Source: Anaeromyxobacter sp. Fw109-5
Lineage (GTDB): Bacteria; Myxococcota; Myxococcia; Myxococcales; Anaeromyxobacteraceae
Reading direction: 5' to 3'
DNA length: 64,000 bases
Assembly: GCF_000017505.1 (NCBI RefSeq)
Contig: NC_009675.1
Location: 372,001-436,000, forward strand
Shown: positions 34,914-43,391 of the stretch, in pieces
Position numbering within the stretch: position 1 is the stretch's first letter
Layout: every line of letters starts with the position of its first letter
The notes under the pieces: model-generated
What the model was told of the DNA's origin: nothing
The model's database searches: none
What the model saw: the letters and a program-made list of their open reading frames with translations, nothing else
Position numbers and translations under genes: made by a program

Positions 34914-36317
34914 ATGAGTGCCAAGACGAAGTCGAAACCGGTGTCCCGCGCCGCGCTCGCGGGCGAGGCCGACCCGCGCCTCGTCGCGCTCTCCGTCTCG
35001 ATCCAGGACGACGGCGCGCTGTACGCGGAGGACATCCGCGGCAGCCAGGCCCACGTGACCATGCTCGCGGAGCAGGGCATCGTGCCGAAGGCGTCGGCGC
35101 GCCGGATCGTGGCCGCGCTCGACCAGGTCCGCGCGGAGTTCGCGGCCGGCAAGATCCGCCTCGATCCCGCCCTCGAGGACGTGCACACCCACGTCGAGCG
35201 GCGGCTCGGGGAGCTCGTCGGCGCGGACGCCGGCTACCTCCACGCGGGCCGCAGCCGGAACGATCAGGTCGCGCTCGACGAGCGGCTCTTCATCGTCGCC
35301 GCCTGCGAGCGCTGCGACGCCGCCCTGGGGCGCCTGCAGCGCGCGCTCGTCGCCCGCGCGCGCGAGCACGAGAAGACGATCCTGCCCGGCTACACCCACC
35401 TGCAGCGCGCGCAGCCCGTCTCGCTCGCGCACCACCTCCTCGCGCACGTGGAGGCGTTCGCGCGCGACCGCGACCGGCTCGCTGACGTGCGGCGCCGCGC
35501 GGCGGTGTCGCCCCTCGGCTCGGGGGCGCTCGCGGGGACGACGCTGCCGCTCGACCGCGAGGCCACCGCAAAGGCGCTCGGGCTCGCGGGCGTCACGCAG
35601 AACTCGCTCGACGCCGTCTCGGACCGCGACAGCGCCATCGAGCTCCTCTTCGCCTGCGCGCTCGCGGCGGTGCACCTCTCCCGCGTCGGCGAGGAGATCG
35701 TGCTCTGGACCACGAAGGAGTTCGGCTTCATGACGCTCGCCGACGCCTTCGCCACCGGCTCGTCGCTCATGCCGCAGAAGAAGAACCCGGACGTGGGCGA
35801 GCTCGCGCGCGGCCGCGCCGGGCGCGCCATCGGCGATCTCGTGGCGCTGCTCGCGATCGTGAAGAGCCTGCCGCTCTCGTACAACCGGGACATGCAGGAG
35901 GACAAGCGGCCCCTCATCGGCGGCCCCGACGCGCTCGTGCTCACCGCCGACGCCGTCGGCGGCGCGATCGAGACCGCCACGTTCCACGCCGACCGGATGG
36001 AGGAGGCGCTCGGCTCCGGCGAGGCGCTCGCCACCGACGCGGCCGAGTACCTGGTCGAGCGCGGCGTGCCGTTCCGCGAGGCCCACGAGGCGGTCGGCAA
36101 GGCGGCGGCGTTCTCGTCCGCCGAGGGGCGGCCGCTCGCGAAGCTCACCGCGGACGAGTGGCGCCGCTTCCACCCGGCGTTCCAGAAGGACGTGCTCCGC
36201 TGCTTCGACGCGCGGAAGAGCCTCGCCCGCCGCGAGCTCACCGGCGCCCCCGGGCCGAGGCAGGTGGCGCGCCAGCTCGCGCGCTGGGAGAAGGCGCTCG
36301 CGAAGGAGCGGCGGTGA
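34914..36317 (+). CDS. argH: Argininosuccinate lyase
   Basis: A 467-residue homotetrameric lyase that splits argininosuccinate to arginine and fumarate. Signature [11 protein letters not shown] near residue 282 and Thr-His-Leu-Gln-Arg-Ala-Gln-Pro near 160 are intact, as is His-Ala-Gly-Arg-Ser-Arg-Asn-Asp near 107. The first 10 residues are basic. ATG 34914 is preferred over an in-frame GTG at 34893. It is the first gene of a long operon leading into lysine synthesis; argG and argF are elsewhere. Confidence 0.94.
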
Positions 36318-36610
36318 GCCGCCTCGCCGCCCTCGCCGCGGGCTGCCTCCTCGCAGCGTGCGGAGTGAAGGCGCCGCCGCGGCCGCCGGAGCCGGAGCGC
36401 GGCGATACCTCGACCCCGTCCCCGCCCGCGACCCCGCCCGCGACCCCGCCCGCGACCCCGCCCGCGACCCCGCCCGCGACCCCGACCGCGACCCCGACCC
36501 CGACCGCGACCCCGACCGCGACCCCGACCGCGACCCCGACCTCGACCCCGTCCGCGACCGCGTCCGCGACCCCGACCTCGACCCCGTCCGCGTCGACTCC
36601 CTGCCCATGA
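36314..36610 (+). CDS. Small LptM-like lipoprotein with hexanucleotide-encoded tail
   Basis: A 98-residue protein between argH and lysA. GTG start overlaps the argH stop (GTGA at 36314-36317), and its TGA overlaps the lysA start (ATGA at 36607-36610). Signal sequence with lipobox Leu-Leu-Ala-Ala-Cys-Gly-Val-Lys (Cys at about 16) and then a Pro-rich segment. In many proteobacteria a small lipoprotein of the LptM/LppL type sits beside lysA or dapF and helps LPS export. From residue 33 on the protein is only Thr, Pro, Ala and Ser, produced by GACCCC/GACCGC repeats, so the tail is probably a repeat expansion. Confidence 0.75.
36409..36600 (+). repeat. Hexanucleotide array C, inside the LptM-like gene
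   Basis: A tandem array built on GACCCC, GACCGC, GACCTC and GTCCGC, with a 12-base higher-order unit (GCGACCCCGCCC) repeated about five times at 36428-36482. It is read in the frame that gives Ala-Thr-Pro-Pro and Thr-Ala-Thr-Pro. Confidence 0.9.
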
Positions 36611-37875
36611 ACCACTTCCAGCGCAAGAAGGGCGTCCTGCACGCGGAGGCGATCCCGCTCGAGCGGCTCGCCGAGCGGTACGGCACGCCGCTGTACGTCT
36701 ACTCCACGGCGACCCTCACCCGGCACTGGAAGGTGCTGCACCGCTCGCTCGCCGGGATCCGCCACGTCGTCTGCTACGCGGTGAAGGCGAACGCGAACCT
36801 CGCGCTGCTCGCGCGCTTCGCGAAGCTCGGCTCCGGGTTCGACATCGTCTCGGCGGGCGAGCTCTACCGCGTCCTCAAGGCCGGCGGCGACCCGCGCAAG
36901 GTGGTGTTCAGCGGCGTCGGCAAGCGCGACGACGAGATCGCCTTCGCGCTGGAGTCGGGGGTGCGCGTCCTCAACGTGGAGAGCGCCGGCGAGCTCGCGC
37001 GCATCTCGATCGTGGCCCGCCGCATGGGCGTGCGCGCCCCCATCGCGCTGCGGGTGAACCCCGACGTGGACCCGAAGACGCACCCCTACATCTCGACCGG
37101 GCTGCGCGAGAACAAGTTCGGCGTCTCGGTGGACGAGGCGCGGCGGCTCTACCCGCTCGCCGCCAAGGACGAGGCGCTCCACGTCATGGGGATCGCCTCG
37201 CACATCGGCTCGCAGATCACCACCGTGAAGCCGTTCCTCGACGCCATCGACCGCGTGCTGTCGCTCGCGCGCGAGCTCGAGAAGCAGGGCATCCCGCTCG
37301 CCCACCTCGACGTGGGGGGCGGGCTCGGCATCCGCTACAAGGACGAGGACCCGCCGCACCCCGACGAGTACGGCGCGGCCATCCGCAAGGCGCTCGCCCG
37401 CTGGAAGGGCGAGGTGCTCCTCGAGCCGGGCCGCGTGCTGGTGGGCAACGCTGGCGTGCTCGTCACGCGCGTGCTGCACGTGAAGCGGAGCGGCCGGAAG
37501 ACGTTCGTGGTGGTGGACGCGGCGATGAACGACCTCGTCCGGCCCGCCATCTACGACGCCCACCACGACATCGAGCCCGTCGGCCCTCCGAGGGAGGGCG
37601 AGCGGGAGGTCGTGGCCGACGTCGTGGGGCCGATCTGCGAGTCCTCCGACTTCCTCGCCCGGAAGCGCCGCATGCCGGAGCCCGTACCGGGCGACCTCCT
37701 CGCCGTCCGCTCCGCCGGCGCCTACGGCTTCTCGATGTCCTCGAACTACAACGCGCGCCCGCGGGCGGCCGAGGTGCTCGTGGACGGCGACCAGGCGCTC
37801 CTCGCGCGCCGGCGCGAGACCTACGCGGACCTGGTCCGCGGCGAGGAGCCGTCCCCCTCGCCCGAGAGGGTATGA
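36607..37875 (+). CDS. lysA: Diaminopimelate decarboxylase
   Basis: A 422-residue PLP enzyme (alanine-racemase-like TIM barrel) that makes L-lysine from meso-diaminopimelate. The PLP lysine is Lys60 in Tyr-Ala-Val-Lys-Ala-Asn. Also visible are His-Ile-Gly-Ser-Gln-Ile near 199, the PLP phosphate loop Gly-Gly-Gly-Leu-Gly-Ile near 237, Glu-Pro-Gly-Arg near 275 and Cys-Glu-Ser-Ser-Asp near 344 with the active-site Cys. Start overlaps the preceding lipoprotein stop. Followed by dapA after a spacer with a possible promoter. Confidence 0.95.
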   Translation: MNHFQRKKGVLHAEAIPLERLAERYGTPLYVYSTATLTRHWKVLHRSLAGIRHVVCYAVKANANLALLARFAKLGSGFDIVSAGELYRVLKAGGDPRKVVFSGVGKRDDEIAFALESGVRVLNVESAGELARISIVARRMGVRAPIALRVNPDVDPKTHPYISTGLRENKFGVSVDEARRLYPLAAKDEALHVMGIASHIGSQITTVKPFLDAIDRVLSLARELEKQGIPLAHLDVGGGLGIRYKDEDPPHPDEYGAAIRKALARWKGEVLLEPGRVLVGNAGVLVTRVLHVKRSGRKTFVVVDAAMNDLVRPAIYDAHHDIEPVGPPREGEREVVADVVGPICESSDFLARKRRMPEPVPGDLLAVRSAGAYGFSMSSNYNARPRAAEVLVDGDQALLARRRETYADLVRGEEPSPSPERV

Positions 37876-37928
37876 GCCGGGGCGGTCTCGCGCGGCCGGC
37901 CGCCGCGCGCCGCCCGCGCCCCGCCCCG

Positions 37929-37957
37929 TTCCCGGGCACGTGAGGATCGGATACATT
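37929..37957 (+). promoter_or_regulatory. Possible internal promoter before dapA
   Basis: TTCCCG (37929-37934), 17 bases, TACATT (37952-37957), followed by a short AT-rich run and the GGAGG site of dapA. It lies in the 118-base lysA-dapA gap, the largest gap in this operon. Weak evidence only. Confidence 0.3.
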
Positions 37958-37993
37958 TTTCGCCCTCTCTCTTCCGCCGGAGGTCAACGCCGC

Positions 37994-38881
37994 ATGCCGC
38001 GTCTCGAAGGCTCGATGGTGGCCATCGTCACCCCGATGAAGGACGGCGCGGTGGACCTCCGCGCGTTGCGCGAGCTGACCGAGTGGCAGATCGCGGAGGG
38101 CACGGACGGCATCGTCCCCTGCGGCACCACCGGCGAGGGGGCGACGCTCACCGCCGCCGAGCGCGCCGAGGTGATCCGCGCGGTCGTGGAGGTCGCTCGC
38201 GGCCGCGCCCTCGTCGTCGCGGGCGCCGGCTCGAACGCGACGCACGAGGCCATCGAGGGCGTGAAGGCGGCCAAGGCGCTCGGCGCCGACGCCGCGCTGG
38301 TGGTGACGCCCTACTACAACAAGCCGACGCCCGAGGGGCTCTACCGGCACTACACCGCGATCTGGGAGGCGACCCGCTTCCCGGTGGTGGCCTACAACGT
38401 GCCGGGCCGCACCGCGGTGGACATGGGGCCCGACACGGTCGCGCGCCTCGCCAAGGCGGGCGCCATCGTCGGCATCAAGGAGGCCACCGCGAGCATGGAC
38501 CGGCAGGTCCAGCTCGTGGAGCGGATCGGCAAGGACGCCATCGCCTACCTGTCCGGCGACGACTTCACCGTGGTGCCCTACATCGCCTGCGGTGGCCACG
38601 GGGTCATCTCCGTCATCTCCAACATCGCGCCGCGCGCCATGAAGGACCTCGTCGTCGCGGCGCGGCTGGGCGATTTCGCGCGCGCGCTCGACCTGCAGGT
38701 CCGCATGGCCGAGCTGAACCGGGTGATGTTCGTCGAGACGAGCCCCGGACCGGTGAAGGCCGCCGTCGCCCTGCTCGGGCGCGCCGGGCCGGAGCTGCGG
38801 CTGCCGCTCGCCCCCGTGTCGGAGGCGAGCCTCTCGAAGGTGCGCGAGGCGATGACGCGCTTCGGCCTGAAGCTCGCGTGA
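37994..38881 (+). CDS. dapA: 4-Hydroxy-tetrahydrodipicolinate synthase
   Basis: A 295-residue class I aldolase that condenses pyruvate and aspartate semialdehyde, the first committed step of lysine/diaminopimelate synthesis. The Schiff-base lysine is Lys162 (Val-Gly-Ile-Lys-Glu-Ala-Thr), Tyr134 lies in Ala-Tyr-Asn-Val-Pro-Gly-Arg-Thr, and Gly-Thr-Thr-Gly-Glu occurs near residue 44. ATG 37994 has GGAGG about 10 bases upstream and gives the normal N-terminus. dapB follows after 32 bases. Confidence 0.95.
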   Translation: MPRLEGSMVAIVTPMKDGAVDLRALRELTEWQIAEGTDGIVPCGTTGEGATLTAAERAEVIRAVVEVARGRALVVAGAGSNATHEAIEGVKAAKALGADAALVVTPYYNKPTPEGLYRHYTAIWEATRFPVVAYNVPGRTAVDMGPDTVARLAKAGAIVGIKEATASMDRQVQLVERIGKDAIAYLSGDDFTVVPYIACGGHGVISVISNIAPRAMKDLVVAARLGDFARALDLQVRMAELNRVMFVETSPGPVKAAVALLGRAGPELRLPLAPVSEASLSKVREAMTRFGLKLA

Positions 38882-38913
38882 CGGGCCGGCCGCCCGCGCT
38901 GGAGGACATGCGA

Positions 38914-39720
38914 ATGGTGAACGTGGTCGTGACCGGCGCCGCCGGGCGGATGGGGACGCAGATCGTCCGGCTCGTCGCGGCCGCCGAGGGGCTGAAGCTC
39001 ACGGGGGCGGTGGAGCGGCCCGGCCACGCCGGGCAGGACGCCGGCGCGCTCGCGGGCATCCCGCCGCTCGGCGTCGCGGTGGTGGACGATCTCGCCGGGG
39101 CGCTCGCCGGGGCCGACGTGGTGATCGACTTCACGAGCCACGAGGCCTCCGCGCGGAACGCGGAGCTCTGCGCGGAGAAGGGCGTCGCGCTCGTCATCGG
39201 CTCGACCGGCTTCACGCCCGAGGCGAAGGCCCGCGTCGCCGCCGCCGCCGCGAGGATCCCCGTCGTCTTCTCGCCCAACATGAGCGTGGGCGTGAACGTG
39301 CTCTTCGAGCTCGTCCGCCAGGCCGCGAAGGTGCTGGGCGACGCGTACGACGTGGAGATCGTCGAGATCCACCACAAGCGCAAGCGCGACGCGCCCTCCG
39401 GGACGGCGGTGGCGCTCGGCGAGGTCGCCGCCGGGGCGCTGGGGCGCGATCCCGCCGACGCGCTCGCCTACACGCGCCACGGCATCCTCGGCGAGCGCCC
39501 GCCCTGGCAGATCGGCGTCCAGACGCTGCGCGGCGGCGACGTCGTGGGCGAGCACACCGTCTACTTCTGCGGAGAGGGCGAGCGGCTCGAGCTCACCCAC
39601 CGCGCGACGAGCCGCGAGCAGTTCGCGCGCGGGGCGGTGCGGGCGGCGGGCTTCATCGCCGGCAAGCCGGCGGGGCTCTACGACATGGCGGACGTGCTCG
39701 GGCTGCGGAGCGCGCGGTGA
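38914..39720 (+). CDS. dapB: 4-Hydroxy-tetrahydrodipicolinate reductase
   Basis: A 268-residue NAD(P)H reductase for the second step of the pathway. N-terminal Rossmann motif Val-Thr-Gly-Ala-Ala-Gly-Arg-Met-Gly, the catalytic segment [15 protein letters not shown] near residue 150 (His, Lys and phosphate loop) and Asp-Phe-Thr near 71 are present. Of two in-frame ATGs (38908, 38914), the second has 8 bases to GGAGG and is preferred. The stop overlaps the GTG of the next gene. Confidence 0.95.
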   Translation: MVNVVVTGAAGRMGTQIVRLVAAAEGLKLTGAVERPGHAGQDAGALAGIPPLGVAVVDDLAGALAGADVVIDFTSHEASARNAELCAEKGVALVIGSTGFTPEAKARVAAAAARIPVVFSPNMSVGVNVLFELVRQAAKVLGDAYDVEIVEIHHKRKRDAPSGTAVALGEVAAGALGRDPADALAYTRHGILGERPPWQIGVQTLRGGDVVGEHTVYFCGEGERLELTHRATSREQFARGAVRAAGFIAGKPAGLYDMADVLGLRSAR

Positions 39721-40469
39721 GGACCTGCCGCTTCCGGCACCGGGGGCAGGAGCGCCACGGCGCCGTCGAGGGTGCCGAGGTCCGGCCGCTCACGGCCGCG
39801 CCCTGGGCGGGCGGGCTGCCGGAGGGCCGGGGCATCCCGCTCGCGGAGGTGACGCTGCTCGCCCCGGTCGAGCCCTCCAAGATCGTCTGCGTCGGCCGGA
39901 ACTACCGCGCCCACGCGCGCGAGCTGGGCAACGAGGTGCCGGCGCAGCCGCTCCTGTTCCTCAAGCCGCCCTCCGCCGTGATCGGCCCGCAGGAGGCGAT
40001 CCGCTGCCCGGAGCAGTCGAGCGAGGTGCACCACGAGGCGGAGCTCGGGGTGGTGCTCGCCCGGCCGCTGTCGCGCGCCACCGCCGCCGAGGCGCGGGGG
40101 GCGGTGTTCGGCTACACCTGCCTGAACGACGTCACCGCGCGCGACATCCAGCGGGAGGAGAAGCAGTTCACGCGCGCGAAGGGGTTCGACACGTTCTGCC
40201 CGGTCGGGCCGTTCGTCGAGACCGCCCTCGACCCTCTCGACCTGCCCGTGGTGTGCCGGGTGAACGGCGCCGAGCGGCAGCGCGGCTCGACGCGCGACAT
40301 GACGTTCGACCCGTTCGCGCTGCTCGCCTTCATCTCGCAGGTGATGACGCTGCTCCCCGGCGACCTCGTCGCGACGGGGACGCCCGAGGGCGTCGGGCCC
40401 ATCCGCCGCGGGGACTGGGTCGAGGTGGACATCGCCGGGATCGGGGTCCTCCGTAATCCGGTGGTGTGA
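39717..40469 (+). CDS. Fumarylacetoacetate hydrolase family protein
   Basis: A 250-residue protein of the FAH superfamily, whose members cleave or decarboxylate beta-keto acids with Mg2+. The core motif Val-Gly-Arg-Asn-Tyr-Arg-Ala-His-Ala near residue 61, the metal ligands Glu-Val-His-His-Glu-Ala-Glu-Leu near 103, and Ala-Thr-Gly-Thr-Pro-Glu-Gly-Val-Gly near 220 are intact. Substrate cannot be predicted (acylpyruvate hydrolase or oxaloacetate decarboxylase are common). GTG start overlaps the dapB stop (GTGA), so it is co-translated with lysine enzymes. Confidence 0.85.
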   Translation: MRTCRFRHRGQERHGAVEGAEVRPLTAAPWAGGLPEGRGIPLAEVTLLAPVEPSKIVCVGRNYRAHARELGNEVPAQPLLFLKPPSAVIGPQEAIRCPEQSSEVHHEAELGVVLARPLSRATAAEARGAVFGYTCLNDVTARDIQREEKQFTRAKGFDTFCPVGPFVETALDPLDLPVVCRVNGAERQRGSTRDMTFDPFALLAFISQVMTLLPGDLVATGTPEGVGPIRRGDWVEVDIAGIGVLRNPVV

Positions 40470-40496
40470 CCCGGCGCAGCGTGTTAGGCCAGGCGC

Positions 40497-40988
40497 ATGC
40501 GCGCCTACGTGGGCGTCGGCACGAACCTCGGTGATCGCTGGGGGCACCTCGCGCACGCGGCGAAGGCGCTCCGGGCCGAGCCGCGGATCGCGCTGCTGCG
40601 CGGGTCGCGCGTCTTCGACACCGCGCCGATGGGCCCCGCGCAGCCGCGCTACCTGAACGCCGTCCTCGAGCTCGAGGTGGACCTGCCGGCCGGAGCGCTG
40701 CTCGAGGCGCTCCAGCGCGTGGAGCGTCGCTGCGGCCGGCGGCGCAAAGGCGTCCGCTGGGCAGCGCGCACGCTCGACCTCGACCTCCTGCTCCTCGACG
40801 ACGAGGTGGTCCGCACGCCCGCGCTGGTCCTGCCGCACCCGGGGATCCTGACCCGCAGGTTCGTGCTCGCCCCGCTCGCCGAGCTGTGCCCGGACCGTAT
40901 CGTCCCGGGCACCGGGTGCACCGTCGCGCGGCTCCTCGGGGACGCCCCCGCGGCGGACGTGGTGCCCGTGGGGATCTACCCGCTGTGA
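40497..40988 (+). CDS. folK: HPPK, 6-hydroxymethyl-7,8-dihydropterin pyrophosphokinase
   Basis: A 163-residue kinase that transfers pyrophosphate from ATP to the pterin in folate synthesis. Visible features: Val-Gly-Val-Gly-Thr-Asn-Leu-Gly-Asp-Arg at the N-terminus, Tyr-Leu-Asn-Ala-Val near residue 49, Arg-Thr-Leu-Asp-Leu-Asp-Leu-Leu-Leu near 90 with the two catalytic Asp, and Leu-Pro-His-Pro near 111. It has normal length. Its stop lies within a GTGA, so the next gene may begin there. folP and folB are elsewhere. Confidence 0.93.
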   Translation: MRAYVGVGTNLGDRWGHLAHAAKALRAEPRIALLRGSRVFDTAPMGPAQPRYLNAVLELEVDLPAGALLEALQRVERRCGRRRKGVRWAARTLDLDLLLLDDEVVRTPALVLPHPGILTRRFVLAPLAELCPDRIVPGTGCTVARLLGDAPAADVVPVGIYPL

Positions 40989-41008
40989 TCACGATCCCCG
41001 ACCTCACG

Positions 41009-41872
41009 ATGACCCCGCTCCGCGCCCTCCTCACGCTGTCCCTCGCCACCGCGCTCGCCGGGTGCGAGCGCGAGCCGAAGACCATCGTGGCGGCGCCGGC
41101 GGATCCGCCCCGCTCGACGCGCGCGCCCGCCGAGCCCGCGGACGCGCCGCCTCCCGCCCCGGGCGCGCCCGACGGTGCGCGCGGGGCCCCCATGACGCCC
41201 GCTCCAGGCGCGCCAGGACAGGGGCTGCCCTCCTCGGCGGAGCTCCTCGCGCAGGTCGAGGCGATGAAGGGGCAGCTCGCCTCGGCGCCCAAGTCGCTCG
41301 AGATCCTGCTCGCCCTCGGGAACCTGTACTTCCAGGAGCGCCGCTACCCCGACGCCATCGGCTGGTACGACCAGGCGGTCGCGCTCGCCGAGCCGGTCTG
41401 GAAGGACTACCTGGCGCTGCCGGCGGCGGCCCGGGAGAAGGAGCCCGCGGCCGCGGTGAAGCAGGCCTGCACGCGCACGGAGCAGCGGGGGTTCGAGGCG
41501 CTCGCGAAGGAGGCGTCGGCGCGCGCGCGGAAGAAGGACGTCGCCGGCGCCGGCTACTGCTACCGCGCCGCGCTCGAGCCCTCCATCGGCGTGCGCATCC
41601 AGCGCGCCAACGCGAGGCTCCTCGGCGGCGACGAGCGGGGCGCCATCGCCGACCACGAGGCGCTCCTCGCGCGCGTCCCGGACCAGCCCGACGCGCTGTA
41701 CTTCCTCGGCCTCGCGCTCGCCGAGACGGCGCGCGGGGACGTCGCCCAGCTCGAGCGGGCGCGGGCGCTGTGGAAGCGCGTCGCCGAGCTCCAGCCGAAC
41801 GGCCCGTACGCGGACGACCTGAAGCTCGCGACCGCCGAGGTGGAGCGGCGCATCGCGGCGGCGAGACGTTAG
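41009..41872 (+). CDS. TPR-containing lipoprotein
   Basis: A 287-residue protein with a signal peptide and lipobox (Ala-Leu-Ala-Gly-Cys, Cys at 18). Residues 25-75 are Pro/Ala-rich. From about residue 95 there are TPR-like helices: Leu-Ala-Leu-Gly-Asn-Leu-Tyr-Phe-Gln-Glu-Arg-Arg-Tyr-Pro-Asp-Ala near 105 and Leu-Tyr-Phe-Leu-Gly-Leu-Ala-Leu-Ala-Glu near 230. It probably mediates protein contacts in the envelope. An in-frame GTG at 40985 overlapping the folK stop could also be the start; the ATG at 41009 gives a more usual signal peptide. Last gene of the operon. Confidence 0.75.
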   Translation: MTPLRALLTLSLATALAGCEREPKTIVAAPADPPRSTRAPAEPADAPPPAPGAPDGARGAPMTPAPGAPGQGLPSSAELLAQVEAMKGQLASAPKSLEILLALGNLYFQERRYPDAIGWYDQAVALAEPVWKDYLALPAAAREKEPAAAVKQACTRTEQRGFEALAKEASARARKKDVAGAGYCYRAALEPSIGVRIQRANARLLGGDERGAIADHEALLARVPDQPDALYFLGLALAETARGDVAQLERARALWKRVAELQPNGPYADDLKLATAEVERRIAAARR

Positions 41873-41875
41873 AGC

Positions 41876-42027
41876 GGGGGCTGCGCCCCCGCCCCGCCGA
41901 CGGCTGACCGCCGCCGTCGGGGCCCCACCCCTGCTCGCCGGGTCCCGTGCGCCATCGCGAGCGGCTTCGCCGCCAGCGCGATGGCGCCCCGGCGGACTCG
42001 CTTCGCTCGTCTGGCGTTTTCTGCGCG
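41876..42027. repeat. Cluster of intergenic stem-loops after the lysine operon
   Basis: Three hairpins follow one another: GGGGGCTGCGCCCCC (41877-41891); an 11-base-looped GC stem around CGACGG/CCGTCG; and CGCCATCGCG (41950-41959) with CGCGATGGCG (41977-41986), whose loop holds a second stem GCGGC-TTC-GCCGC. The first two probably end the operon transcript; the third looks like an interspersed palindrome. Confidence 0.55.
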
Positions 42028-42061
42028 CAACGCCTGGCCCGGCCCGCTAGAACGGTCGGCC

Positions 42062-42667
42062 ATGCCGAAGCTCTACTACGTGCCCCGCACCCGCGCCGCG
42101 CGCCCCCGCATCGTCCTCGAGGAGCTCGGGATCCCCTACGAGCTCGTCCGCCTCGATCCCGGGAGCGGTGAGACCCGCACGCCGGAGCACCTCGCGCGCC
42201 ATCCCCTCGGGCACGTGCCCGTGCTGGAGGACGGCGAGGTCCGCCTGTTCGAGTCCGGTGCCATCTGCTTCTGGCTCGCGGAGCGCTACGGGGAGGGCAG
42301 GCTCCTCGCGCCCCCCGGATCCCCCGCCCGCGCGCTCGCCTACCAGTGGCTGTGCTTCGCGCTCTCCGAGCTGGAGCCACCGCTCGCGCCCCTCGCCGCC
42401 GAGCTGAAGAAGCCCGAGCCGGAGCGGGACCGCGCGCGCGTCGAGGAGGGCAGGGCGAGGTTCCACGCCGCGGCGCGCGCGGTGGACGCCGCGCTCCCCG
42501 GCCGGGAGTTCCTCCTCGGGTCGGAGCTCTCGGTCGCGGACGTCGTCGTCGCCGCGGTGCTCTCCTACGGGAAGTTCCTCGCCGGCCTCGAGGGCCTGCC
42601 GGCCGCCGAGGCGTACGTGCTCCGGCTGCGCAGTCGCCCCGCGTGGAAGCGCGCGATGGCGGACTGA
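42062..42667 (+). CDS. Glutathione S-transferase family protein
   Basis: A 201-residue protein with an N-terminal thioredoxin-like domain (Tyr-Val-Pro-Arg-Thr-Arg-Ala near residue 6, cis-Pro in His-Val-Pro-Val-Leu near 53, Glu-Ser-Gly-Ala-Ile near 66) and an all-helical C-terminal domain with Asp in Leu-Ser-Val-Ala-Asp-Val near 160. Members conjugate glutathione to electrophiles or serve as isomerases or reductases. The activating residue is not certain. Stand-alone gene. Confidence 0.85.
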   Translation: MPKLYYVPRTRAARPRIVLEELGIPYELVRLDPGSGETRTPEHLARHPLGHVPVLEDGEVRLFESGAICFWLAERYGEGRLLAPPGSPARALAYQWLCFALSELEPPLAPLAAELKKPEPERDRARVEEGRARFHAAARAVDAALPGREFLLGSELSVADVVVAAVLSYGKFLAGLEGLPAAEAYVLRLRSRPAWKRAMAD

Positions 42668-42688
42668 GGGAACGGTCGAGCCGGGCGG

Positions 42689-43306
42689 TCAGCGCCGCGG
42701 CGGTATCCGCTCCGCGCAGCGCAGGCACAGCTGCGCCTCTCCGCGCCGCTCCACGTACGGCTCCAGGACCAGATCCCCGCAGGCCTGACACGGCACCGTC
42801 CGGAACGACGGGGCGCCCTCCTCGAGCTCCATGGGGAAGATCGGGCTCGTCGAGAAGAGGTGGTCGTCCTCGCAGTCGAGGACGAACGCGAGGATCGGCT
42901 CCAGCACCTCGCGGGGCACGGGCGCCCAGGGCTCCCCGGCGGACCGGACGGCGCGGAACCACGCGCTCGACTCGAGCGCCTCGCCCACCGCGGCGCGCAG
43001 CGCCACGCGCACGGCCCGGCGGCGGCGCTGGTCGAGGAGCGTCAGGCCCAGCTTGCCGTGGGGCAGGCGCACGATCCGGTCCTTCCCGAACGTGCAGCCC
43101 GTCGCGACCTGTACGCCGTCGGCGAAGCCCTGCCCGTAGTGATCGCTCGTCACCTCCACCATGGCGAACAGCTCGCGCTCCACCGCGCGAGGCACTGCGA
43201 GGGCCCGGAGCGCGGCGTGGCCGGCGCGCACGCCCAGGGTGAGCGGCGGGCAGGGATGCCCGTGCAGCAGCTCTCCGCACTCGAGCTCGCATTTGACGTC
43301 CGTCAT
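42689..43306 (-). CDS. FmdE domain protein with C-terminal zinc ribbon
   Basis: A 205-residue protein. Residues 5-140 match the FmdE (formylmethanofuran dehydrogenase subunit E) domain: Leu-Leu-His-Gly-His-Pro-Cys-Pro-Pro-Leu-Thr-Leu-Gly, Val-Thr-Ser-Asp-His-Tyr-Gly-Gln-Gly-Phe and Ala-Thr-Gly-Cys-Thr-Phe-Gly-Lys. The C-terminus is a TraR/DksA-like zinc finger (Cys-Gln-Ala-Cys then Cys-Leu-Arg-Cys). In bacteria FmdE domains occur outside methanogenesis, often near molybdenum or formate enzymes; none is visible here. Function unknown; metal or cofactor handling is plausible. Confidence 0.82.
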   Translation of the reverse strand: MTDVKCELECGELLHGHPCPPLTLGVRAGHAALRALAVPRAVERELFAMVEVTSDHYGQGFADGVQVATGCTFGKDRIVRLPHGKLGLTLLDQRRRRAVRVALRAAVGEALESSAWFRAVRSAGEPWAPVPREVLEPILAFVLDCEDDHLFSTSPIFPMELEEGAPSFRTVPCQACGDLVLEPYVERRGEAQLCLRCAERIPPRR

Positions 43307-43391
43307 CGGTCGAGAGGCCTCCGCCCATGGGAGCCGCGGGGCCGGCGACCGGTGCAATTGACGGATCCCCCTTCGCACGGGACGATGGCGC

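Noticed and set aside
40985-41011. GTG at 40985 as start of the TPR lipoprotein
   Set aside because: It gives eight extra residues before a good signal peptide; kept as an alternative only.
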